Source: Streptacidiphilus sp. 4-A2
GTDB lineage: Bacteria > Actinomycetota > Actinomycetes > Streptomycetales > Streptomycetaceae
NCBI GenBank assembly: GCA_014284505.1
Contig: JAAFYY010000001.1
Location: forward strand, 5,022,001-5,086,000
Length of the DNA: 64,000 nt
Direction of reading: 5' to 3'
The position numbers and the translations under genes are program-made. Numbering within the stretch: the stretch's first letter is position 1; each line of letters begins with the position of its first letter. The notes under the pieces were generated by a model. That model was not told the origin of the DNA. It saw only the letters and a program-made list of their open reading frames with translations, and ran no database searches. Positions 1 through 8,988 of this stretch are shown piece after piece.

Positions 1-240
1 GGCCAGCTCGTCCGGCATGGCCAGGGCCAGGGCGCGCTGCGAGTAGATCAGCGTGCGGTCCAGGTCGCTGCCGACCAGGACCCGCCCGGCCCCCGGCGTC
101 CCGGACTCCGGCAGCCCAGGCAGCCGCGGCCCGGACAGCGGCGGGCCAGGCGGATACGGTCCAGGCGGATACGGGCCAGGCGGGGACAGAAGTCCAGGCG
201 GGGAGAGAGCGGTCGGCTGCAACTGCGGCTCGGTCGTCAT
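1..240 (-). CDS. HAD-superfamily hydrolase of the ter locus, N-terminal part (cut by window edge)
   Basis: Only the first 80 codons are present; the gene runs off the left edge. After a proline/glycine-rich leader (residues about 10-50, with PGPYP repeats) comes VGSDLDRTLIYS, with the DxDxT nucleophile motif of HAD phosphatases at residues 59-63. The ATG at 240 overlaps the TGA of the upstream gene (ATGA), so the two are translationally coupled. In ter loci of actinobacteria a HAD hydrolase accompanies phosphoribosyltransferase and CitE-like proteins in a predicted small-molecule biosynthesis module (family knowledge). Its substrate is unknown. Confidence 0.75.
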   Translation of the reverse strand, partial: MTTEPQLQPTALSPPGLLSPPGPYPPGPYPPGPPLSGPRLPGLPESGTPGAGRVLVGSDLDRTLIYSQRALALAMPDELA

Positions 241-2911
241 ACGGCTGTGCCCTCGTCTCCGGTTGCCCCGCGGGTGTAGTGCGGGTGGATCAGGCCGACG
301 CAGCTGTACGGCAGCCCGTCGACGGTCTCGACCGGCACGCCGCGCTGCTCCGCGAGCAACCGGACGTGCCCGAGCTCGGCGTCCGCGCCCCGGCGCACCA
401 GCACCCGCCAGGGCACCCGGCGCAGCAGCACCCGGGTGGTCTCGCCGACGCCGGGCTTGACCAGGTTGACGCTGTGGATGCCGTACTCCTCGCTGATCCG
501 CTGCACCGCGGCCCAGCCGGACCAGTCCGGCTCGCGGTCGGCCGGGTCGCCCTGCGGCTGCGCCCGGACGTCCGGGAAGCAGGCGGTGACCGTATCGAGG
601 AAGCTGCGGGAGACATCCGCGTCGGCCAGCTCGCGGTAGTACTTGGCGCCGTGGAAGTCGTCCGGGCCGATCAGGCCGGGACGCAGCACGGTGCGTGACA
701 CCAGCCCGGACACCGTGGAGTTGAGGCAGGCCGAGGGGATCAGGAAGTCCTCGCGGGTGCCGAAGGTCCGCACGCAGCGGGCCGGGTCGGCGAGGACGGC
801 CATGGCCGGGTCGAATCCGGTGCCGTCCAGCGCGGCGGCCAGCTCCCGGGTGATCGCGCCCTTGCCGGTCCAGCCGTCCACGAAGACCACGTCGGCCGGG
901 TTGTGCCGGTCGGCGAGATAGCGCAGCGCCACCTGGTCGATGCCGCGCCCCGGACGATGGACACCGCGTAGTGCGGCAGCTCCAGGCCGTGGGCCTGCTG
1001 CGCCCAGCGGCGCATCAGGATGCCCACCGGCGTCCCGGCCCGGGCCAGCGAGGCAAGCACCACCCCACGGCCGCGCTCGGCCAGGACGGTCTCGGTCACG
1101 GTGGCCACGGCCTCGGCGATCCGGACGGCGGAGTCGCGCAGCGCCTGCTGGAAGAGCCGCTGGTACTCGGCCGAGGGCTGGTACTCGATCGGCAGCGACT
1201 CAGCGTAGTGGGCGCCGCCCTGCTGCACCGCCTCCTCCCGCTCCTCGACCGGGGCCTCCAGCGGCACCTCGGACAGGTCCTTGAGCAGCCAGGACACCTC
1301 CTCCGCGCGGTAGGAGGAGAAGGCCGGACCATGCAGCGGGACCGGCAGCGGGGCCGGCCGCCGGGCCCCGGAGGCGGGCCGGTACGCCGGGACGACGGCG
1401 AGCAGCACCAGGTCGGTGACCGCCCGCAGCCGCTCCAGCAGCCCACGGCCCGGGGCGTACAGGGGGGCGCGCTCAGATTCGGAGTCCAGCACCAGCACGA
1501 TGGCGTCGAACCGCCGCGCGGGGTCGTTCCCGGGCGCGACGTTGTAGGCGTAGCGGGTGGCAACACCAGCGACACCGGCGACACCGGCGATACCGGCGAC
1601 ATCAGCGGCGTCGGGGACATCGGGGACGTCGTGCGCGGGGAAGGCGAGCCGGGTGCGGATGGCGTAGCCGGGGTCGTCCACGGCCAGGGCCGGGGAGCGG
1701 GTGGTGGAGAACAGCACCTCGGCGGGGTGGTCCCGGCCGGCGTCGTCCAGGGCCTGCTGAAGGGCGGACGCGAGCCGCAGCGGGGCATACATCAGCTCCT
1801 CGGTGCCGAGGACCAGCACCCGGCGGGCAGCCCGGGTCGCCGGCGCGCCCTCCACCGCCGGGGCGTCGAGCGCGGCCGCCAGCCGGGCGGCCATCGCCGG
1901 GAGCGCGGCGTCCAGGCGGGCGTGGTCGGCGGGGCCGAAGCCGTGGCGGGCGCCCTCGCGGAGTCCGGCGGGCCAGCCCAGGTCCACCCGGCGCAGCGGC
2001 GCGCGGGTGGCACCGGTCAGCGAGCCGCAGGCCTGCCGGGCCTCCTCGGCCGCGACCAGGGCGGCACCCTTCGCCTCCGGGTTGGGCGGCAGTTCCACGG
2101 TGGTGCTGACCGTGGCGACGACATCGAGCTGCACGCCCAGGTCGGCGGCTGCCTTGGCGAGCCGCAGCCGGGCTTCCTCGTCGCGCACGTCGGCCAGCGC
2201 CGCGAGCACATACCGGCTGCGCGGGAAGCGCGCGTGCAGGGCGGCGATGGTGTTGATCACGGTGTTCCCGGTGGACACCTCGTCGTCCACCAGCACCAGC
2301 GGACCGCCGGTGGCGAGCAGGCCCGGGTCCTCCGGCAGCAGCAGGTGCGAGGTGGCGTGCGAGTGCTCCTCCTCGAAGCCGCCGACCGGGGCCACCCCGG
2401 CCACCTTCCGGCGGGTGGAGTGCAGACAGGGCACCGGGGCGGCGGCGCCGAGCCCGTCCGCCACGCAGTGGCCGAGACCGGTCGCGGTCTCCGCGTAGCC
2501 GAGGACGACAGCCTCGGACGCCTCGGCGCCGAGCAGTTCGCGGACCGCCCGGCCGAGCTCGTGGCCCACCCGGTACACCGTCTCGGGCCGCTGCGGCACA
2601 TGCTTGCCCAACACCTGCGAGACCAGCAGCTGCGCCCGGCGCGGGTTGCCGCTGCGCAGAGCCAGACCCAGCAGCTCCCGCACGGGACCCTGCGGCAGTC
2701 GCAGACCGAGCCTGCGCTCGACCCATTCCCCCGACCACACCCGGTCAGCCCGCTCAGCCTGATCAGCCCGCTCATTCTGCTCATACCCATGACCCGGGCC
2801 AGCCGTACCAGCCCAACCGACAGTCGTAGCCGTATCAGCGGTATCAGTCGGATCGGACGGATCGGACGGACCTGTGGGCAGGGCGGGGGGCGGGGAGATC
2901 TCAGCGGTCAT
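237..2911 (-). CDS. Fused PRTase_2-TRSP-StiP (PRTase_1) protein of the ter biosynthetic module, one frameshift
   Basis: A protein of about 891 residues once one break is repaired. Residues 1-57 are a low-complexity D/S/T/P leader. A first phosphoribosyltransferase domain follows, with the PRPP-binding loop LVLVDDEVSTGNT near residues 205-217. Next comes a TRSP domain carrying the eponymous TTRSPA, then a StiP/PRTase_1 domain. The frame changes near 949: LPHYAVSIVRG is followed by out-of-frame codons, and adding one C (GGCGCGG to GGCCGCGG) restores GRGIDQVALRYLADRHNP. The 231-residue downstream piece (237..932) is therefore its C-terminus, not a separate gene. It lies between the CitE-like gene and the HAD gene on the same strand, as in predicted nucleoside-like metabolite modules of ter loci. 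The fusion order is clear; the reaction is unknown. Confidence 0.8.
1560..1640. repeat. 9-bp tandem repeat within the PRTase gene
   Basis: Imperfect repeats of CGACACCGG-type units on the plus strand encode an alanine/glycine/valine linker (AGIAGVAGVAGVA) between the TRSP domain and the StiP part of the minus-strand protein. The length of such a linker is likely variable between strains. Confidence 0.6.
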
Positions 2912-2989
2912 ATTGCTGCCTTCGCAGTTCTCGATCGGGTGCAGTCCACCAGTCGCCGGTGACGGCCGGACGTCCTCAGGTACACAGGC

Positions 2990-4160
2990 TCAGGTACACA
3001 GGCAGGCGGCCAGGAGCTCCGCGAAGGTGACGTCCTCGTGTGCGACGCCGAAGACCGAGGCCCGCAGCATCACCCGCCGGGCCCACGCGCGGTGCGGCTT
3101 CACCTCGTTCATCTTGTTGGTGTAGGCCGAGCGCAGGACTCCGCCGCCCCGGTCCTGGTGCAGGATGTCGGCGGCGTCGGACCACTCCTCGTGCGTGGCC
3201 ACGGCCAGCGCGTGCACCGCCGGGACATGGCTGGGATGAATGCAGGTCTTTCCCAGCAGCCCGTTCGCTCGGTCGAGTTCGATCTCCCGGATCAGCCCGT
3301 CCAGGTCGTGGGCGATCAGCCGGCGGCGGACCTCGTCGGTGGGCGGCTCGGTCCCGGTGAACGGCGAGCTCCGCAGCTGCGGCTTGAACTTCCGCTCCTG
3401 GACCGGGAAGTACTCCCACACCGGGCCGGTGATGGTGAAGCCGCTGCCGTCGGAACGGCCGAGGACGTTGACCACGTCGCCGATGACCGAGGCCACCAGC
3501 TGCACGTCGTAGGCGGTGAGCTCGGGCGGGCGGCGCAGCCCGTAGGCCGAGGACAGATCGGTGACGCCCAGCCGCACCGCCAGCACCTGCTCCCGGTACT
3601 TGTCCAGGACCCGGGCTATCCCGGCCAGGGTTCCGGCCCGGGTCTCCAGATGCGCCAGCTCCGGCGACTCCAGGACCGGCATGGCGAACAGCCGCAGCCC
3701 GGTGCCGGCCCGGACGTCGGCCAGCGCCTCCAGGAACGGCAGGCCGCTGTCCTGGTGAACTTCGCAGACGAAGCCGGAGAGCAGGCGCAGCGTGGGGCCG
3801 AGCCGGGCGCGAGATCGTGATCTGCTCAGCCTGCGCACCCGCAGGAACAGCAGCGGCCAGTGCTCGCCTCGGGCAGGTCCGCCAGCTCGGCCAGTCGCGA
3901 CAGCTGGCCGACGACATTGGCCTCGCCGCCGCGACCTCGGTCGTCTATGGCGTCCTCCAGGCAGAGCACCATGGAGGTCACACCCCGGGCGGCCTGCCTG
4001 CGGATGTCCTGGTGCAGCCGTGGGCGGGTCGCCGGGGAGTAGAGGGTGGCGCAGGGCTGCGGAGAGCAGCTCGGGGCACTGTCCCGGTCGAAGCGGACCG
4101 GCTCGTGCGAGAGTCGCTGCCGGGTCGCGGCGTCCAGCTGGCTGAAATGGTGCCTGGCCC
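2990..4160 (-). CDS. CitE-like (HpcH/HpaI-fold) lyase of the ter locus, several frameshifts
   Basis: The C-terminal 270 residues are clean (from about 3838 to the TGA at 2990). They contain LRLLSGFVCEVH, KYREQVLAVRLGVTDLSS, GPVWEYF and GKTCIHPSHV, all typical of the ter-associated CitE-like family. The N-terminal part is recognisable (FSQLDAATRQRL, TLYSPATRPRL, GVTSMVLCLEDAIDD) but needs frame changes near 3,805, 3,833, 3,850, 4,045 and 4,063, for example restoring EQITDL between about 3,800 and 3,830. No ATG or GTG directly precedes the conserved start; an out-of-frame ATG lies at 4226. The start given is approximate. It is either the most error-rich gene of the window or a decaying gene. 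Its position upstream of the PRTase fusion fits the biosynthetic module. Confidence 0.65.
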
Positions 4161-4378
4161 CTGGGTGTGCTGTGCCTCGCGCAAGGGATGTGGACGTCCG
4201 GGAAGCACCGGGCGTTGGCTGGTCATCGTACGTAAGAATCAGCCGTACACCAGTCTGGAAACATGACGTTTCGATCAGCGCCCACGTTAAACGGTGTCGG
4301 CCTGCGCGAGCGGGCTCCGCCCCGGGCTCCGGAGCGGCCGGTCGTTGTCGACACGCCCCGGTGACGCAGGATGAGGTC

Positions 4379-5389
4379 ATGACCCGGGTGATGCCCAAAG
4401 GCTCGAACATTCCGCTGACCGCCGTCGACGCCGTACGCGCCGTGCTGCGCTGGCGCGTCGCGCCCGGCGGGCCGGACGTCGACGTGGGTCGCGCTGCTGC
4501 TGGGCGCGGACGGGAGGGTGGCGCGGGACGAGGACTTCGTCTTCTACAACCAGCCGCGGCATCCCACCGGCCGGGTCCGGCACCGCTCCAAGACCAGGCG
4601 CGGGGAGGACGTCACCGACACCCTGGACATCGACCTCGCCCAGCTGCCGCCGGAGGTCGAACGGGTGATCGTCGGCGGCTCGGCCGAGGGCGGTCACTTC
4701 GGCCAGCTCACCGACCTGTGCGTACTGCTGTACGACATCGCCCGGGGCCCCGGGGCCGAGCCGCTGGCGCGCTTCGACATCACCGACGCGACCTCGGTCG
4801 GCGCGCTGCTGTGCGGGGAGGTCTACCGCAGGTCCGGCGGCTGGAAGTTCCGGGCGATCGGGCAGGGCTACTCCTCCGGGCTGGTCGGCCTGGCCACCGA
4901 CTTCGGCGTGACCGTGGACGACGAGGAGGAACCGGGCACGCCCGGGCCCTCACCCCGGCAGCCCGCAGGACAGCAGCCCGCGACACAGCAGTCCGCGCAG
5001 CCCGAGTCCGCACAGCAGCAGTCCGCACAGCAGCAGTCCGCGCAGCAGCAGCCCGCAACGCCGGAAGCGCCGCCGCTGCCTCCTCCGAGCGGCTGACCGT
5101 GCCGCGGAGAACCGTGTCGCCGCCGTCCGAACGGCCGACGGTGCCACAGCCGCCGGTGCCGGTGTCGTTGCCGGTGGGGCAGTCCCCCTCCGAGCGGCCG
5201 ACCGTCCCGCAGCCGCCGGTGCCGCAGCAGGCAGGGCTGGAGGCGACCACCCCGCTGCCGCCCAGGCCGACCGTCCTGCCCGGCCCGGCCTATGTGCCCC
5301 CGCCGCCGACCCACCAGCCGCTGCTGCCCGAGCCGGAGGGCTTCGCCCTGCCGCTCCAGGGCCCGCAGTTCCTGCCGGCGGCCGGCTGA
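4379..5389 (+). CDS. terD: TerD-family protein with Gln- and Pro-rich repeat tail, two frameshifts
   Basis: The start MTRVMPKGSNIPLTA is typical of TerD proteins; an AGGATGAGG stretch precedes the ATG. The core reads DEDFVFYNQP, DIDLAQLPPEVERVIVGGS, FDITDATS, GEVYRRSGGWKFRAIGQGY and ends with FGVTV, so the TerD beta-sandwich is complete. Frame changes are needed near 4,492 (one extra base or two missing) and near 5,085 (one missing). After the domain comes an acidic stretch, SAQQQ repeats (residues about 200-225), then three copies of an SERPTVPQPPVP-like unit and a proline-rich end. TerD domains bind Ca2+ and act in envelope or oxidative stress responses (family knowledge). It is divergent from the CitE/PRTase/HAD operon. 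Confidence 0.75.
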   Translation: MTRVMPKGSNIPLTAVDAVRAVLRWRVAPGGPDVDVGRAAAGRGREGGAGRGLRLLQPAAASHRPGPAPLQDQARGGRHRHPGHRPRPAAAGGRTGDRRRLGRGRSLRPAHRPVRTAVRHRPGPRGRAAGALRHHRRDLGRRAAVRGGLPQVRRLEVPGDRAGLLLRAGRPGHRLRRDRGRRGGTGHARALTPAARRTAARDTAVRAARVRTAAVRTAAVRAAAARNAGSAAAASSERLTVPRRTVSPPSERPTVPQPPVPVSLPVGQSPSERPTVPQPPVPQQAGLEATTPLPPRPTVLPGPAYVPPPPTHQPLLPEPEGFALPLQGPQFLPAAG

Positions 5390-5406
5390 ACGGCTGAACG
5401 GCTGAA
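5383..5406 (+). repeat. 8-bp repeat x3 containing the TerD stop codon
   Basis: CGGCTGAA occurs three times in succession at 5383, 5391 and 5399. The first copy holds the TGA stop of the TerD gene (5387-5389). Confidence 0.9.
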
Positions 5407-5460
5407 CGGCCCCCGGCTCGGCCCAGCGACCAGCTCCAGCTCCGTCAGGGCACCGGCCGG

Positions 5461-6188
5461 TCAGCCGACCGGCTTGTACCCCCGCTGCCATTGGAGCCCC
5501 CAGCCGTACAGCCGGTCCAGCTCCGCCTGGAACCCGTACACATAGCGGTTCTCGCGGCGCACCTTGAGCACCCCGTCCCGGTTCTCGATCAGCGCCACCG
5601 CGCAGGACCGCGCCTGCGCGGTGTGCTGGTCGAGCTTCACCTCGATCGGCCTGCCGTTCGGCGGGAAGAGCGTCACCAGCGCGTGGGTGCGGTCGAAGGC
5701 CGGGGTCTCGTCGTAGATGTAGACGAACACCAGCAGCCGCCGGAAGCTGTCCTTCTTGGACAGGTCGATGTACATGGTCTCGCCGGAGGCCCCGCCGGAG
5801 CGGTCGTCGCGGCTGAGCCTGATGAACGGGGGGTGCTGGAGGTCGCCGTAGAGCTCCCCCAGCGGCTGCACCACGCCCTTGGTGCCGTCGGTCAGTTCGT
5901 ACATGCAGCCGAGGTCGAGGTCCACCGCCAGCGGCTGCCCGCCGGCCACCGGCAGCGGCATCGGTTTGAACAGGTTGGGGTGCAGCAGCCCGCGCCAGAA
6001 CGCCGCCGGGGTGCGCCGCTCGCGATCGGGCTCGCGGTGGTCCAGTGCAGGTTGACCTGCATGGTTCCGGCCACAAGTCCCTTTTCGGTGATGGCCACTT
6101 CGGGTGAGCTCTTGGTGAGCGTCACCCGGTCCATGCCGTTGTCGAAGCCCGTTTCGGCCTTGCGCAGAAAGTCCTTCAGCCCTGCCAT
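5461..6188 (-). CDS. TerA-like tellurium-resistance family protein, one frameshift
   Basis: About 242 residues. The N-terminal part MAGLKDFLRKAETGFDNGMD and VAGTMQVNLHW joins, across a break near 6,035, to RERRTPAAFWRGLLHPNLF. The rest is collinear: DLDLGCMYELTDGTKGVVQP, GELYGDLQHPPFIRLSRDD, LLVFVYIYDETPAFDRTHA and LYGWGLQWQRGYKP. One missing G (CCCGATC for CCCGGATC) explains the break. ATG 6188 is preferred over GTG 6191; a GGGGGA stretch lies just upstream. TerA-type proteins resemble TerD beta-sandwich proteins. It converges on the TerD gene at 4379. Confidence 0.75.
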
Positions 6189-6580
6189 CACTCCCCCTGT
6201 CCGCTCCGGCCGCGCCCCCGCCCGACCGCCGGAGCCTGACCATCAGTCACTACCTCCGGGCTACCCATCCGGAGACCTCCGCTCACCACTCTTCCGTACC
6301 CGTAGGACAGTGCGGCCATCCGGGGCGTCCGGAACCGGCTCACGCGCCGCCCGGGATACACCCGCACCCGCTGCGGACACAACAACTGACTCACCCGTAC
6401 GATGTGCAGCCCCGCGACGCGATATCGTCTCCCCGCACGCGTGTCGCGGCGTCAACTCCGCCGCCTCTGGGGGACCGCGGTCGCAACCGGTACCGGACGG
6501 CGCCAACTGGGGCTGTGCGGTGCCCAATCCGTACCCGTCCGTCTTCCCCTGCCGCCGACCCGAAGCCGAGGCTCTACCGC
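6189..6580. other. Divergent intergenic region between TerA-like and DUF2637 genes
   Basis: About 390 bases without a supported gene. It must hold promoters for both flanking genes. I see no convincing -35/-10 pair, and open frames here do not resemble proteins. Confidence 0.5.
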
Positions 6581-7579
6581 ATGAACCTATCGTCCATACA
6601 GCTGGTGTGGCTGGTCATCGCCTGCGCCACCGCGCTCGCCATTGCGGTGATCATGGGCCTGCTCCGTTCCAAGAAGCCCAAGCACGCGGCCGACCCCAAG
6701 GACGATTCCTGGGAGCGCAGCGAGCAGCGCCGCCGCCGCAAGGAGACCCTGTACGGCAGCGCGTCCTACGTACTGCTGTTCGCCTGCGCGTCGGTTGCCG
6801 CCGCGCTGTCCTTCCACGGCCTGGTCGGTTTCGGCGTGGAGAACCTGAACCTGTCCGGTGGCTGGCAGTACCTGGTGCCGTTCGGCCTGGACGGCGCGGC
6901 CATGTTCTGCTCGGTCCTGGCCGTCCGCGAGGCCAGCCACGGCGACGCCGCCTTCGGCTCGCGGCTGCTGGTCTGGCTTTTCGCCGGCGCCTCGGCCTGG
7001 TTCAACTGGGTGCACGCGCCGCGCGGTGGCGACCACAACGGCGCCCCGCAGTTCTTCGCCGGGATGTCGCTCTCCGCGGCGGTGCTGTTCGACCGGGCGC
7101 TGAAGCAGACCCGCCGGGCGGCGCTGCGCGAGCAGGGCCTGGTGCCCCGCCCGCTGCCGCAGATCCGCATGGTCCGCTGGCTGCGCGCACCGCTCGAGAC
7201 CTACCGCGCCTGGTCGTTGATGCTGCTGGAGAACGTCCGCTCGCTGGACGAGGCGGTCGAGGAGGTGCGCGAGGACAAGCGCGAGCGGGAGGCCGCCGCG
7301 CAGCGCCAGCGGACCGAGAACCGGCGCGAGCGGGCCGAGTTGAAGGCCCTGTCGCGCTCCGCCCCGCTGCGTGAGCTGACCACGCTGGAGGCCTCGGGCG
7401 GCGCCGAGAGCGCGGCCGCGCTGGAGCCCGCCTCACCGCGCGGACTGCTGCCGCACCGCCGCCGCCGCGAGGTCGCCCCGTCCACCGCGGAGACCGTGGG
7501 CGAGGAAGAGGTCAACACCATGCCCCGGCTGGACTCCCTGGAGAAGAAGCTCAAGGATCTGGAACAGCAGTTTGGCTGA
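6581..7579 (+). CDS. DUF2637-family membrane protein
   Basis: 332 residues starting MNLSSIQLVWLVI. Four hydrophobic segments lie near residues 5-25, 60-80, 98-118 and 125-145, matching the DUF2637 membrane domain common in Streptomyces. The C-terminal half is soluble and charged, with a probable coiled coil (EEVREDKREREAAAQRQR, about residues 225-260) and a final helix LDSLEKKLKDLEQQFG. The ATG at 6581 is the first one in frame with the membrane domain; a longer upstream reading lacks protein character. DUF2637 proteins occur in chromosomal and plasmid-borne loci, and some relate to the spread (Spd) proteins of conjugative plasmids. Its function here is unknown. Confidence 0.75.
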   Translation: MNLSSIQLVWLVIACATALAIAVIMGLLRSKKPKHAADPKDDSWERSEQRRRRKETLYGSASYVLLFACASVAAALSFHGLVGFGVENLNLSGGWQYLVPFGLDGAAMFCSVLAVREASHGDAAFGSRLLVWLFAGASAWFNWVHAPRGGDHNGAPQFFAGMSLSAAVLFDRALKQTRRAALREQGLVPRPLPQIRMVRWLRAPLETYRAWSLMLLENVRSLDEAVEEVREDKREREAAAQRQRTENRRERAELKALSRSAPLRELTTLEASGGAESAAALEPASPRGLLPHRRRREVAPSTAETVGEEEVNTMPRLDSLEKKLKDLEQQFG

Positions 7580-7612
7580 GTAACGTACAGCTCAGCCCCG
7601 TACAGTGTCCTC

Positions 7613-8803
7613 ATGATTGCCAGGCCAGCGACCTCCTCCACGCTGAAGGAGATCAACCTCCGTACCGTGCTCGACGTGATCCGGACCGCGCCGCCGGTCT
7701 CCCGTGCGGAGATCGCGCGGCGCACCGGTATCTCCAAGCCGACCGTCTCGGCACTGCTCCAGGATCTGCTGGAGATGGGGCTGGTCTCCGAGACCGTGCG
7801 CGAGGAGCTGGGCCCGACCTATGGCGCGCTGTTCTTCGCGCCCAGGCCGGAGGCGGCGCACGTACTGGGCCTGGACGTCGGCGCCCGCCGGCTGCGCGGG
7901 GCCATCGCCGACCTGGAGGGAATCGTCCATGTCCGCCGGGACGTCCCGGTCGAGGGCATGGAGGCGGCGCAGGTGGTGGCGGCGGCGACGGCCCTGGCCG
8001 AGGAGCTCTGCGCCGAGGCGGGCATCGCCCGCGGCGCGCTGGCCCACGCCGCGGTCGGGGTCCCCGGCGTGGTGGACCGCCGGGACGGCCGGATCTGGCA
8101 GGCCGCCAATGTGCCCGCACTGGACGGCTTCCAGGCCCGGGACGCGTTCGAGGCGGCGCTGGAGCTGCCGGTCACCATGGAGAACGACATCCACCTCGCC
8201 GCGCTGGGCGAGCAGCGCCACGGCACCCAGAGCGGCAGCGGCACCGACGCCGAGAGCTTCGCCTTCCTCTCGGTCGGCACCGGCGTGGGCGCGGGCCTGA
8301 TCCTGCGCGGCGAACTGCACCGGGGGTTCGCTGGCGCCGCGGGCGAACTGGACTGCGCGCTCGACCCGGACACCTTCGAGGCCAACGACCCCTGCGCGGG
8401 GGCGCTGCTGGAGTACGCGGCGACCAGGCTGAGCGGGCACCGGCAGCTGACCGGCGAGCTGAGCACGGAACAGGTCTTCGCGCTGGCCCGGTCCGGTGAC
8501 GAGGACGCCTCGGCGGTGGTGGACGAGGAGGTCCGCCGGATCGTCGGCTATCTGGCCACCCTGGCCGCGGTGGTGGATGTGGAACTGGTCGTCCTCGGCG
8601 GCGGGATCGGGCTGAACGGGGACCTGCTGCTGCCCAGGGTCAGCGAGCGGCTGGCAGCCCGGGTGCCCTACCCGCCGCGGGTCGAGGTCTCGGCGCTGGG
8701 TGACGCGGCGGTGCTGACCGGAGCGATCGCGGTGGCCACCCGGGCCGCGCTGGAGCAGATCCTCAGCCTGCGCTTCGGCGACGCCGGCCGCCGCCGCGCC
8801 TGA
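7613..8803 (+). CDS. ROK-family transcriptional regulator
   Basis: 396 residues, uninterrupted. An N-terminal winged helix-turn-helix (residues about 12-60, RAEIARRTGISKPTVSALL) precedes an actin-like ROK domain (GLDVGARRLRGAIADLEG, VGVPGVV, ENDIHLAALGE, LSVGTGVGAGLIL, GAAGELD, VVLGGGI). This is the NagC/XylR repressor architecture, normally sensing a sugar or sugar phosphate. A TACAGT box ends 5 bases before the ATG, so the transcript may be leaderless. The cysteine zinc motif seen in many ROK kinases is not evident. No sugar gene is adjacent, so the ligand cannot be inferred. Confidence 0.85.
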   Translation: MIARPATSSTLKEINLRTVLDVIRTAPPVSRAEIARRTGISKPTVSALLQDLLEMGLVSETVREELGPTYGALFFAPRPEAAHVLGLDVGARRLRGAIADLEGIVHVRRDVPVEGMEAAQVVAAATALAEELCAEAGIARGALAHAAVGVPGVVDRRDGRIWQAANVPALDGFQARDAFEAALELPVTMENDIHLAALGEQRHGTQSGSGTDAESFAFLSVGTGVGAGLILRGELHRGFAGAAGELDCALDPDTFEANDPCAGALLEYAATRLSGHRQLTGELSTEQVFALARSGDEDASAVVDEEVRRIVGYLATLAAVVDVELVVLGGGIGLNGDLLLPRVSERLAARVPYPPRVEVSALGDAAVLTGAIAVATRAALEQILSLRFGDAGRRRA

Positions 8804-8828
8804 CCCCGGCCCAGCCCGAGACGGCGGC

Positions 8829-8890
8829 CCGAAACATGCGGCCCGAGACAGCGGCCCGAGCGCCAGACCCGAAACATGCGGCCCGGCCGC
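8829..8890. repeat. Short direct repeats after the ROK gene
   Basis: CCCGAAACATGCGGCCCG occurs twice (near 8829 and 8868) with related GCGGCCCGAG between. The second copy abuts the terminator palindrome. Confidence 0.7.
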
Positions 8891-8916
8891 CCCGTTCGAA
8901 CGGGGCGGCCGGGCCG
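8879..8916. terminator. Perfect 38-nt GC-rich palindrome, bidirectional terminator
   Basis: An exact palindrome centred on TTCGAA between the convergent ROK and DUF475 genes. The 16-bp stem has no T-tract, as is usual for high-GC actinobacterial terminators. Confidence 0.8.
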
Positions 8917-8921
8917 CTGTG

Positions 8922-8988
8922 TCAGACCTCAGACCTTCAGACCTTCAGACCTTCAGAACCCAGACCGCAGACCTCCGGCCTCAGACCT
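8922..8988 (-). repeat. TCAGACCT repeats including the DUF475 stop codon
   Basis: The octamer TCAGACCT starts at 8922, 8929, 8937, 8945 and again at 8981, with variants between. On the minus strand it reads AGGTCTGA, and the copy at 8981-8988 contains the GTC TGA end of the DUF475 gene. Confidence 0.85.

Noticed and set aside
237..932. Separate 231-residue StiP-like gene
   Set aside because: It is continuous with the upstream PRTase reading frame after one base is restored.
971..2962. 663-codon frame antisense to the PRTase fusion
   Set aside because: Low-complexity G/R/H/Q protein with no motif; shadow of the real gene.
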